Part shown: one piece after another, positions 34,901-42,666 of the stretch
Layout: every line of letters starts with the position of its first letter
Position numbering within the stretch: position 1 is the first letter of the stretch
From: Ga0077530 sp035565975
Lineage (GTDB): Bacteria > Pseudomonadota > Alphaproteobacteria > Rhizobiales > Hyphomicrobiaceae
Assembly: GCA_035565975.1 (NCBI GenBank)
Contig: DATMRT010000006.1
Coordinates: 1 to 64,000 of the forward strand
Reading direction: 5' to 3'
DNA: 64,000 nucleotides
Made by a program: the position numbers and the translations under genes
The notes under the pieces: model-generated
The model's database searches: none
The model's input: the letters and a program-made list of their open reading frames with translations, nothing else
What the model was told of the DNA's origin: nothing

Positions 34901-36805
34901 ATGGGGAAGGCCCGACGTTCGGCACGCCGCTTTCTCGATCGTGGGGAAACGCCCGGGGGGTTCTTCAAAAGCCTGGATGCATCGCGCTGCCGCTACGTGG
35001 TGCTGCGATGGTTCGACGGCCTGCCCGAGCTCGAGCCGGGCGAGGATATCGATATCCTCGTCGACGACGAGGACGTAGAGAAAGTTCGAAGCCTGCTCAG
35101 ACCTAAGCCTCTGAGCGCCAAAATCCTCGGCCGCAAAAGCCTCGTTCGGTGCGACGTCTACAGTGTCTCCGGGGGTGCCGGCAGCAGCTACAAGGGCGTT
35201 GCCTATTACCCGCCGCATCTGGCTCGCGGCATCCTGGAGCGCGCGGTGCGCCACGCCTCGGGCGCGATGGTGCCCTGCGATCGGGACCACTTCTACAGCC
35301 TCGCCTTTCACGCGCTCTATCATAAGGGCCTGCGCTCAGGCCTGCCGGTCTCCACGCCAGGCGTGCCGCGGGAGCTGTCGCCGGAGCACGACTACACCGG
35401 CGTCCTGCAGCGATTGGCCGACAAGGCGGGCATCGCGACCGAAATCGAGATGGATGCCCTGGATGGCGAGTTAGCCCGCGCGGGCTGGCGCCCACCGATC
35501 GATTTCATGGAGCGTGTCCTCCCCGGCGACCCTTGGATCAAGTCGCGCGTTCTCGCCGAACGACGCAGACACCCGACTATCGACGGGCTCGCGGTGTTCA
35601 TCTTGCGCGAGCGTGCCCTCGATCGCGCGGGCGCGATCGAAGACATCTCGGAGCTGCTCAGTAACGACGGGTTCAATATCCTGGCTGTCAATCCTCTGTC
35701 CGGCGCGCTCCGGGACAGATGCGAGCATGAGATCCGAGGCGGGAACTGGGGCCGCGGCCCTTGGGCAACGTCGGGAGGTCGGCCGGCGGTCGCCATTGCC
35801 GCGCTCGACGTGTTTCCTGTTCCACCGGGCAAGCACCTCAGAGCGCACCATCCCGGCGCCGACAACGAGCGCGTTTTCGCGATAAAGAACCGCATCCGCG
35901 ACTGGGCCAACGAGACGCTTTCCGCGGAACGGAAATGCAATGTGATCCATTCCTCGGATAACGCCGCGGAAGCTGCGAGCCACATCGATCTGCTTTTTCC
36001 GGAAACACGCGAGGTCATCCTCGAGGCTGCGGCACGTCTCACTGCGGCGGCCGAGGTGTCCGGCGATGTCGTCAGTCGGCTGGATCGGACCAGCCGCCGC
36101 GCTGCCGTAGAAGTCATTCGCCGTCAGGACGGCAGCTTGGCCGTGCGCAAACGTTTCCGCCCGGGAAAGGAGACCTACTTCCAGCGCGAGCTGAACGCGC
36201 TTACGACGTTCGGCCGCATATGTCCCGACCTCGTGCCCGAGGTGCTCGAGCATGGCGAGGGTTATATCGTGATGCCGTTTTATGCCGACACGCGCACACG
36301 CCTCGGTATCGAACTTCCGATACCGGTGCCGGCATTACGCAAGGCCTTCCTCGGCGCGAAGACCCTCTTCGACCACGGGTTCATCCTGAGTGACTTCCGC
36401 CCGCACAACCTGATCGTTCAGGGCCGCCACCACATCAAGATCATCGACTTCGAGGATATCCAGGAGCGCCGCGCTGGCGAGGGCCCCTCCGACTTCGGCA
36501 GTCTCGAAATCTTTCAGCCCGAAGAATTTGATCGCGCCTGGGGGCGTGCGGCCGGGCTTCCTCTCCACAGTCTCCTCAATGACCCTTTGTGGAAGCTGCA
36601 GATGAAGCGCTTGACGTTCGGCTATCTGACTTCAGGCGCCTCGGCGCTCAGGAAGGCGCAGCGAAGCCTCGCGCGCAGCATAGACCGGCGTCTGCAACGG
36701 ACGGCGCTGCGGCGCGCGCGGCGCGCAGCAAAGATCTCTCTGGCAGCGCATGCAGGAGATCGTCAGGCTGCCGGTCCCCCTCGAACAACCGGAGCCAAGC
36801 CGTAG
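34901..36805 (+). CDS. Nucleotidyltransferase-like / NDPK-like / kinase-like fusion protein
   Basis: A 634-aa cytoplasmic protein with no family I can name. Residues about 20-130 have the nucleotidyltransferase pattern GEDIDILVDD (Asp49, Asp51) and a later Asp85 in RCDVYSV. Residues about 228-367 resemble nucleoside-diphosphate kinase: an opening AVFILRERALDRAGAIEDI and NVIHSSDN, where Asn347 and His350 match the NDPK N-x-x-H catalytic motif, then a helix ending LLFPE; the NDPK lysine of I-K-P-D is replaced. Residues about 400-520 form a protein- or sugar-kinase-like fold: Lys417 (RKRF), Glu430, catalytic loop LSDFRPHNLIV (Asp498, Asn503) and IIDFED (Asp516). The C-terminal 80 residues are Arg/Ala-rich. 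A role in making or phosphorylating an envelope glycan is inference from the neighbours. Confidence 0.7.
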   Translation: MGKARRSARRFLDRGETPGGFFKSLDASRCRYVVLRWFDGLPELEPGEDIDILVDDEDVEKVRSLLRPKPLSAKILGRKSLVRCDVYSVSGGAGSSYKGVAYYPPHLARGILERAVRHASGAMVPCDRDHFYSLAFHALYHKGLRSGLPVSTPGVPRELSPEHDYTGVLQRLADKAGIATEIEMDALDGELARAGWRPPIDFMERVLPGDPWIKSRVLAERRRHPTIDGLAVFILRERALDRAGAIEDISELLSNDGFNILAVNPLSGALRDRCEHEIRGGNWGRGPWATSGGRPAVAIAALDVFPVPPGKHLRAHHPGADNERVFAIKNRIRDWANETLSAERKCNVIHSSDNAAEAASHIDLLFPETREVILEAAARLTAAAEVSGDVVSRLDRTSRRAAVEVIRRQDGSLAVRKRFRPGKETYFQRELNALTTFGRICPDLVPEVLEHGEGYIVMPFYADTRTRLGIELPIPVPALRKAFLGAKTLFDHGFILSDFRPHNLIVQGRHHIKIIDFEDIQERRAGEGPSDFGSLEIFQPEEFDRAWGRAAGLPLHSLLNDPLWKLQMKRLTFGYLTSGASALRKAQRSLARSIDRRLQRTALRRARRAAKISLAAHAGDRQAAGPPRTTGAKP

Positions 36806-36821
36806 CCGGTAGGAAGGCTAG

Positions 36822-36853
36822 AGCGGGATCGTTTTGAATTGAGCCGTCCCGCT
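36822..36853. repeat. Palindromic element AGCGGGA...TCCCGCT
   Basis: A 7-bp inverted repeat with an 18-nt AT-rich loop (TCGTTTTGAATTGAGCCG) lies just after the multidomain gene. Its form is like short intergenic repeats seen in many Hyphomicrobiales genomes. It may also help end transcription, but no T-tract follows. Confidence 0.45.
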
Positions 36854-36919
36854 TCGCGTCCGGCCCTCGCTCGCTCCCGATGGGAGCCGAGGTGCTTCTA
36901 CGCAATGCGATCGTGCCCC

Positions 36920-37041
36920 AGGGCACGTTCATACAAAATGGAATCGCGATCCCAACGCCCCCCTGTGGGGAGGGGTTAGGGGTGGGGGGAACAAGGCAGC
37001 TATATTGGGCTATGCGCTTCCATCCGAAATGAACGTGCCCT
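36920..37041. mobile_element. 122-bp MITE-like element with terminal inverted repeats
   Basis: The ends are AGGGCACGTTCAT (36920-36932) and ATGAACGTGCCCT (37029-37041), exact inverted repeats of 13 bp that extend imperfectly to about 29 bp (ATGGAA and CGC also match). The interior contains a GGGGAGGGGTTAGGGGTGGGG stretch related to the palindromic repeats elsewhere in the window. There is no coding capacity, and no target-site duplication could be recognised. The right end supplies two bases of the TAG stop of the SPOR gene. Confidence 0.6.
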
Positions 37042-38314
37042 AGTTCGTCACGACGAGGCAGTCATAGCCCTTCGGACGGAGCTGGTCGCAGAGCACCTTC
37101 GGCTCGCTCACGTTGGCGTACGGACCGAGACGCACACGATAGAACGTGCCCATGCCACCGAAGACGGTTTCGTCGATCTCGATCTGCCGATTGCCGATCG
37201 CGCCCGCGTACTCGCTGCGAAGACGTGTAGCGACGGCATTGGCCTCTTTGCGGCTGCGCACGGTCGCGAGCTGAAGCCGGTAGGCGCCCCTCGACACCGC
37301 ACTGGTGGCGATCGTCCTCGCATCTTTGCTCGGCAGGGCCCGGGCAACCCTGGCAGACTTGTGCTCCGCCGCCTTCGCTACCGGCGGCTTCTCCGCCGTC
37401 TCTGCGCGTTCGGTCCGCGGCCGCCACTGAGCGCTGCCGCCGGCGTCAGCTGAGGGCGCCTTCGTCGCCGAAGAGGTGCCCGAGAAGAGGCCCGTGAAGA
37501 ACGAGCCGATCCCACCTCCCGATGAGGGCGGCGGATCTGCCGGCGCCCTGCTCACTGGCGAAGGCGACGCAGGCAGGGGCGCCGCGCTCACCTGCTGGCG
37601 CGGCTCGGATGGACGCTGGCGTCCCTTGGCATCGACCGTCGTCGTGCTTTGCCAGCTCGAAGTGACAGGGCCGGCACCGGCGGCGGGCCCGGCACTGCGC
37701 GCGGGCGCCGGCTGCGGCTCGGGTGTCGAGGACGACGAGGAAAAAGGAGAAGTACTCCGCGAGAAGCCCGCCTCGGACAGCGCGTTGGCTACTGCGCGGG
37801 ACGAGGCGGCGACGCGCGATGGCGGCGCAGCAGCCTCAGGGGGCGCGCTCGCGGACTGAGCGGCTGGAGCTGCTCCACCTCCCCCGGAAGCTGGCGCGGC
37901 GATACCGACCTCGCGCGTCGCCTCGCCTCGCGCGCTCAGCGCTGCGGCGCGATCCTTCTCGTTCAGGCCATCCTTGAGCCAGATGGCGCTGGTGAGATCG
38001 GCAATGGCCTGCGCGGGGCGGCCCTTCTTGCGATGAGCGAGACCGCGCAGGTAAAGCGCGCGCGCCATATGGGAATTGGAGAGGCCGCCACCGGAGAGGA
38101 TGCGATCGAGGGCGCTCATGGCCGCATCGGCATTGCCTGCATCGAGGGTCTTGGCCGCACTGTCGAGTGCGCGGTCCGTGTCGGTTGCGGCCTGGGCGCT
38201 CTTGGCGGGGGCTTTGGCGGACGCGCGCTGAACCTCGGCGCCATCGATCCCCCCGACGGTGCATGACACAATGACTGCCAGCGACAGTGCGATCCTGTGC
38301 AGGCTCGGGCTCAT
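37040..38314 (-). CDS. Exported SPOR-domain protein with TPR-like N-terminus
   Basis: A 424-aa protein with a signal peptide (about 1-25), a TPR-like helical region (about 45-130, with ARALYLRGLAHRKKGRPAQA), a long Ala/Ser/Pro linker, and a C-terminal SPOR domain (about 342-422: YRLQLATVRSRKEANAVATRL, GTFYRVRLGPYAN, LRPKGYDCLVV). SPOR domains bind denuded septal glycan, so a cell-division or wall-turnover role is likely. The final TAG lies across the end of a MITE-like element. It is about 115 bp downstream of glmS on the same strand. Confidence 0.85.
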   Translation of the reverse strand: MSPSLHRIALSLAVIVSCTVGGIDGAEVQRASAKAPAKSAQAATDTDRALDSAAKTLDAGNADAAMSALDRILSGGGLSNSHMARALYLRGLAHRKKGRPAQAIADLTSAIWLKDGLNEKDRAAALSARGEATREVGIAAPASGGGGAAPAAQSASAPPEAAAPPSRVAASSRAVANALSEAGFSRSTSPFSSSSSTPEPQPAPARSAGPAAGAGPVTSSWQSTTTVDAKGRQRPSEPRQQVSAAPLPASPSPVSRAPADPPPSSGGGIGSFFTGLFSGTSSATKAPSADAGGSAQWRPRTERAETAEKPPVAKAAEHKSARVARALPSKDARTIATSAVSRGAYRLQLATVRSRKEANAVATRLRSEYAGAIGNRQIEIDETVFGGMGTFYRVRLGPYANVSEPKVLCDQLRPKGYDCLVVTN

Positions 38315-38428
38315 AACGGTTCTCCGGGACCCCCTCGTTCCGGTCCGATTCGCGCATCTTTTGTTCAGTTAAGACAAATCGACTCCTTCGGCAATTCTAT
38401 GACGTAATGTTTTCCCCGTTGCCTGAAC

Positions 38429-40249
38429 CTATTCCACTGTGACCGATTTGGCGAGATTGCGCGGCTGGTCGACATCCGTGCCCATGAACGTCGCGGTGTG
38501 ATAGGCGATGAGCTGCATGGGCAAGGCATAGACGAGCGGGGCGACGAACGGGTGCACTTTCGGCGCACTCAGATGTGCCGCCACGCGACATCCGACTTTG
38601 TCTGAAGTGGCATCGGACACGAGCACGATCTGGCCGCCGCGCGCGGCGACTTCCTGCATGTTCGAGACCGTCTTCTCGAAGAGATCGTCGTCCGGCGCCA
38701 CGACCACGACCGGCACGTTCTCGTCGATCAGCGCGATCGGCCCGTGCTTCATCTCGCCGGCGGCATATCCCTCGGCATGGATGTAGGAGATCTCCTTGAG
38801 CTTGAGTGCTCCCTCCATGGCAATCGGGAATGCCGTGCCGCGGCCGAGATAGAGCACATCACGCGCCTTGGAGAGCCAGTGCGCCAATTCCTCGTACTGC
38901 TGCTCCTCGCGCAGCAGGCCCACCATGTGGCGCGGCACCTCCATCAGAGCCTGGATGAGATCGCGCTCCTGCTCCGGCGTGATGGTGCCGCGAGCGCGGC
39001 CGATCGCCAGCGCGAAGCAGGCGAGCGTTGCGAGCTGGCAGGTAAAGGCCTTCGTCGAGGCAACGCCGATCTCGGGTCCGGCGAGCGTCGGCAGGACGGC
39101 ATCGCTCTCACGGGCGATCGTCGAGGTGCGCACGTTGACGACCGAGAGGATGCGCTGACCCTGCGCCTTGCAGTAGCGCAGCGTCGCCAGCGTATCCGCG
39201 GTCTCGCCCGACTGCGAGATGAAGAGCGCGACGCCGCCCGGCGGCATCGGCGCTTCGCGATAGCGCATCTCCGAGGCCACATCGATCTCGACAGGCACGC
39301 GTGCGAAGCGCTCGAGCCAATACTTGGCGACCAAGCCTGCAAGATAGGCCGTGCCGCAGGCCGAGATCGTCACGCGCGGGATCGTCGCGAGGTCGATGCC
39401 GAGGTCGGGGAACGCCACCGTTCCGGCGACGATGTCGAGGTAGTTCGTCAGCGTGTGGGAGACGACCTCCGGCTGCTCGTGGATCTCCTTGAGCATGAAG
39501 TGCTTGTGATTGCCCTTGTCGACCAGGAAGCCGGAGGCCGACGAGGTGATGGACTTGCGCTGGACCTTGCGGCCGTTGCGATCGCGAAACTCGGCGCCGC
39601 CGCGATGGAGGATGACCCAGTCGCCTTCTTCGAGGTACGTGATGCGGTCCGTGAAGGGCGCGAGCGCGATCGCATCGGAGCCGAGATACATCTCGCCTTC
39701 GCCGTGGCCGACGGCGAGGGGGCTGCCCTCGCGCGCGCCGATCATGAGGTCGTCGTGGCCGGCGAAGATGATCGCGAGCGCAAATGCGCCGCGAAGCTGG
39801 CTGAGCGCGCGTCCTGTAGCCGTGACCGGATCGGCGCCGCGGCGCATCTCGGATGTGATGAGATGGGCGACGACCTCCGTGTCGGTCTCAGAGCTGAAGG
39901 TCACGCCTTCGCGCGCGAGCGTTTCCTTGATCTCGCGGAAGTTCTCGATGATGCCGTTGTGGACGACCGACACCTTGTCGGTCATGTGCGGATGCGCGTT
40001 CTGCTCGTTCGGCGCGCCGTGGGTGGCCCAGCGCGTATGGCCGATGCCGGCACGGCCCTTGAGGGGCTGCCGCGAGAGGCGCTCGGCGAGATTGCGCAGC
40101 TTGCCCTCGGCCCGCCGCCGGTCGAGGTGGCCGTTCTCGACGGTCGCGACGCCCGCCGAGTCATAACCGCGATATTCGAGCCGGCGCAGCGCATCGACCA
40201 GCTCGTTTGCGACGGGCTTGTCGCCCAGAATTCCAACAATGCCGCACAT
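38429..40249 (-). CDS. glmS: Glutamine--fructose-6-phosphate aminotransferase
   Basis: GlmS makes glucosamine-6-phosphate, the entry step to UDP-GlcNAc for peptidoglycan and LPS. The 606-aa protein has Cys2 (MCGIVGILGDK) as the glutaminase nucleophile, the GHTRWATHG motif, and two SIS sugar-isomerase domains with ISACGTAYLAG, ISQSGETADTLATLR and the C-terminal PRNLAKSVTVE. Length is standard. The glmU gene, often upstream in alphaproteobacteria, is not here. No glmS ribozyme is expected or seen. Confidence 0.97.
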   Translation of the reverse strand: MCGIVGILGDKPVANELVDALRRLEYRGYDSAGVATVENGHLDRRRAEGKLRNLAERLSRQPLKGRAGIGHTRWATHGAPNEQNAHPHMTDKVSVVHNGIIENFREIKETLAREGVTFSSETDTEVVAHLITSEMRRGADPVTATGRALSQLRGAFALAIIFAGHDDLMIGAREGSPLAVGHGEGEMYLGSDAIALAPFTDRITYLEEGDWVILHRGGAEFRDRNGRKVQRKSITSSASGFLVDKGNHKHFMLKEIHEQPEVVSHTLTNYLDIVAGTVAFPDLGIDLATIPRVTISACGTAYLAGLVAKYWLERFARVPVEIDVASEMRYREAPMPPGGVALFISQSGETADTLATLRYCKAQGQRILSVVNVRTSTIARESDAVLPTLAGPEIGVASTKAFTCQLATLACFALAIGRARGTITPEQERDLIQALMEVPRHMVGLLREEQQYEELAHWLSKARDVLYLGRGTAFPIAMEGALKLKEISYIHAEGYAAGEMKHGPIALIDENVPVVVVAPDDDLFEKTVSNMQEVAARGGQIVLVSDATSDKVGCRVAAHLSAPKVHPFVAPLVYALPMQLIAYHTATFMGTDVDQPRNLAKSVTVE

Positions 40250-40411
40250 ACGGTTTTGTCCCCGCGAATCGGCTGAATCGGTGTTGTAGCTGAGCTACAT
40301 GCAAGCCGACCAGCCGTTCAACTCACGTTCTATTTCATCCGTTTGCGTAATGCATTTCTCGTGCCGGGGACGGTTAACGAATTGCCGCATGGCGTTACGC
40401 CATTGATCCGT

Positions 40412-40457
40412 AAAATAAAAATCCCCCGCCAAGCGCACGCAGCGCTTGGCCGGGGAT
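40412..40457 (-). terminator. Intrinsic terminator of the minus-strand run
   Basis: A 16-bp stem with one mismatch (40421-40436 and 40442-40457, 5-nt loop) is followed, on the minus strand, by TTTTTATTTTA. It lies 20 bp past the stop of the NTF2-like gene, and so ends the five-gene minus-strand run. The remaining part of the gap up to glmS shows no gene. Confidence 0.88.
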
Positions 40458-40477
40458 CTCTCGTGCGGTGCCCGCTA

Positions 40478-40852
40478 TTATTCCCGCACGTCCGTACGGA
40501 ACGTCTTCGAGACGATCCGCCAGCCGCCGTTGAGCTTCAGCAGGGATAGATAGTCGGTGAAGTAGCGCGGGTGGATGGAGCACTCGAGCTTCACGAAGGC
40601 CGTCTCCGGCCCCGCCATGTCGATCGAGATGATCCGGTCGGTCCGCTTGAGATCTTTCGACTTCGCCGAAGGCCGGCTCTTGACCATATCGAACCACTTC
40701 TCGCGCGGCAGATCGGAAACGCCACCCTCGTGCATGGAGTAGAGGTGGCTGCCCTCGTGGAAAGCCTTGCCGAGCTTCGCCGTGTCACCCTCGTAGAGGC
40801 CGTCGAGATAGGTCCAGATGACCTTTTCGATCGCCTCGATCTCTGTCGCCAT
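40478..40852 (-). CDS. NTF2-like (SnoaL-type) protein
   Basis: A 124-aa protein beginning MATEIEAIEKVIWTYLDGLY, with the NTF2-like pattern of a long first helix, a GKAFHEGSHLYSMHEGG strand-turn, an IISIDMAGPETAFVKLE strand and NGGWRIVSKTFRTD at the end. This fold gives small enzymes and ligand-binding proteins; annotated relatives are often called lumazine-binding. GGAGGAAGG lies just before the ATG. It is the last gene of the minus-strand run, 32 bp after the binding-protein gene. Confidence 0.82.
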   Translation of the reverse strand: MATEIEAIEKVIWTYLDGLYEGDTAKLGKAFHEGSHLYSMHEGGVSDLPREKWFDMVKSRPSAKSKDLKRTDRIISIDMAGPETAFVKLECSIHPRYFTDYLSLLKLNGGWRIVSKTFRTDVRE

Positions 40853-40884
40853 GGTCCTTCCTCCTGAGTGCGTTGTCGTTCGGT

Positions 40885-41775
40885 TCAGCTTATGGACGGT
40901 GGCGCGGCGCACACCTGCTCGTAGCGGTAGCGTTCCTTGAGCGTGCCGAAGTGCTCGAAGACATCGAGCGCCACCTCGAAGGCCGGCCGTGTGATCTCGA
41001 CGTGCGGTGTCCAGCAGCCGAGCTTCTGATACGAGGCAATGCAGCGCGCGAGCACGGCCTCGTCGATCTTCGGGAAGTAGGACTTCTCCGCCCGTGCAAT
41101 CTCCGCGGCCGGCGTCGCGAGCATATACTTGCGCGTCTTCGCGTAGGCACGCGTGAAGGCCTTGGCCGTGTCGGTCGCAAGCCACTCGCGTTTTGCTGCA
41201 AGACTCGAGAAGGCGACGGGCCCGATCTTCGGCCCCACCTCGGCGACGATATGGCCGACGCCATCGGCCTCGAGCTGCTGCGGGAACGGTCCCTGCTGCT
41301 GCACGTAGCGGCCCTGCCCGTCGCGGAAAGCCTTGTCTATGTCGCCGGCACCGCCCGGCGTGATCGCCTTGATCTTGCTGAAGTCGACGCCGGCCTTGTG
41401 GCAGGCGTACTTGAACATGGCGAGCGGCTGGCCAGCGCCGAACAGGACGACCTCGGCGCCTTCGAGCTTCTTCCAGTTGAATTGCGGATCGGGCTCACGG
41501 CCCGTGATGAAGAAGCCGTCCATCTCGTTGATCTGCGCGAAATGCACCGCGACCGGCGTCTCGCCCTTCGCGAGCGACGTGAAGGCCTGGCTTGGCGCGG
41601 TCTGAATGACGTGCGCCTTGCCTTCCTCGAGCGACTTGATCGCGGAGACGCCCGGCGGCGCCACCGACCACGAGGCATCGAGCCCCTCTTCCTTCAGGAA
41701 GCCACCCGACATCGTCGAAATCAGCGGCGAATAGAACGCTGAGAACAGCGTGAACTCGATATGGATCTTTTCCAC
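40885..41775 (-). CDS. NMT1/THI5-like substrate-binding protein without signal peptide
   Basis: A 296-aa periplasmic-binding-protein fold of the SsuA/NMT1 type: FSAFYSPLISTMSGGFLKEEGL, AIKSLEEGKAHVIQTAPSQA and a long helical C-terminal domain. It lacks any N-terminal hydrophobic signal; the protein begins with the first beta strand (VEKIHIEFTLFSAFYSP). The start is either GTG 41775 (GGGAG 11 nt upstream) or TTG 41793, and neither adds a leader. No permease or ATPase gene is adjacent. It may be a cytoplasmic ligand-binding protein or an enzyme (THI5-like) rather than a transporter component. Confidence 0.78.
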   Translation of the reverse strand: MEKIHIEFTLFSAFYSPLISTMSGGFLKEEGLDASWSVAPPGVSAIKSLEEGKAHVIQTAPSQAFTSLAKGETPVAVHFAQINEMDGFFITGREPDPQFNWKKLEGAEVVLFGAGQPLAMFKYACHKAGVDFSKIKAITPGGAGDIDKAFRDGQGRYVQQQGPFPQQLEADGVGHIVAEVGPKIGPVAFSSLAAKREWLATDTAKAFTRAYAKTRKYMLATPAAEIARAEKSYFPKIDEAVLARCIASYQKLGCWTPHVEITRPAFEVALDVFEHFGTLKERYRYEQVCAAPPSIS

Positions 41776-41818
41776 TTTGTCCGTTTCTCCCAAATGAATG
41801 TTGTCGTTGCGCGGGCGC

Positions 41819-42526
41819 TCACTTGCGCGCGCGCTGGCCGAAGAGAATCTTCTGTGCTTCCTTGTCCTGGCCGAGATTGTAGGTCGGCGACCTCAGCTCT
41901 GCGCCTGCCGCGACGCCGCGCGCTACCGCCGGCCGCGCATTCATGCGCTCGACCCACTTCGCGATGTTCGGGAAGTCCGCAAGATCCTGGCCCTGAGCCT
42001 CATGGCGGCGCACCCAGGGGAAGCTCAGCATATCCGCGATCGAGTACTCGCCGCAGATGTAGTCCTTGCCCTCGAGCTGCTTGTTGAGGACGCCGTAGAG
42101 CCGGTTCACCTCGTCGGTATAGCGGTTGATGCCGTAGGGAATCTTCTCGGGCGCGTAGTTGCGGAAGTGATTGGCTTGACCGGCCATCGGCCCGAGCCCC
42201 GCCATCTGCCAGAAGCACCACTCGTCGACGGCGACGCGCTTGCGCTCGTCCGTCGGATAGAACTTGCCGGTCTTGCGGCCGAGATACTGGAGAATGGCAC
42301 CCGACTCGAAGACCGAGATCGGCTTGCCGCCCGGCCCGTCGGGATCGACGATCGCGGGCATGCGATTGTTCGGGGCAATCTTCAGAAAGTCCGGCTTGAA
42401 CTGCTCGCCCTTGCCGATGTTGACCGGGATCAGCTTGTACGGGAGCCCGCACTCCTCCAGCATGATCGTGATCTTGATCCCGTTCGGCGTCGGCCAAAAA
42501 TGCACGTCGATCGGCGCTTGGCTCAT
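41819..42526 (-). CDS. Glutathione S-transferase, Ure2p/Nu-class-like
   Basis: A 235-aa GST with the thioredoxin-fold N-terminal domain (IDVHFWPTPNGIKITIMLEE, then APNNRMPAIVDPDGP and VFESGAILQYLGRKTGKFYP) and a helical C-terminal domain with WCFWQMAGLGPMAGQANHF and YSIADMLSFPWV. The pattern matches the YfcG/YghU-like class, in which Asn or Thr of TPNG takes the place of the usual Tyr. It may act as a disulphide reductase or in detoxification. The gene lies between the dipeptidase and the binding protein. Confidence 0.9.
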   Translation of the reverse strand: MSQAPIDVHFWPTPNGIKITIMLEECGLPYKLIPVNIGKGEQFKPDFLKIAPNNRMPAIVDPDGPGGKPISVFESGAILQYLGRKTGKFYPTDERKRVAVDEWCFWQMAGLGPMAGQANHFRNYAPEKIPYGINRYTDEVNRLYGVLNKQLEGKDYICGEYSIADMLSFPWVRRHEAQGQDLADFPNIAKWVERMNARPAVARGVAAGAELRSPTYNLGQDKEAQKILFGQRARK

Positions 42527-42666
42527 GATCGCGTTTCCTCTGTTGCAGGATTGGGTGCCGCGGATGGACGCCGCCTCTCGCCCCGGAGCATACCAAGAGA
42601 AGACTGGCGAAGGTCAAGCTGCGATGGCGCAAGCTTGCGTGATCCGGGCGCGGAGCAGGCGCCGTG

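Noticed and set aside
38744..40276. 510-codon plus-strand open frame
   Set aside because: Antisense to glmS.
40250..40477. glmS ribozyme or riboswitch in the glmS leader
   Set aside because: The glmS ribozyme is a Gram-positive feature, and the only clear structure here is the terminator of the neighbouring run.
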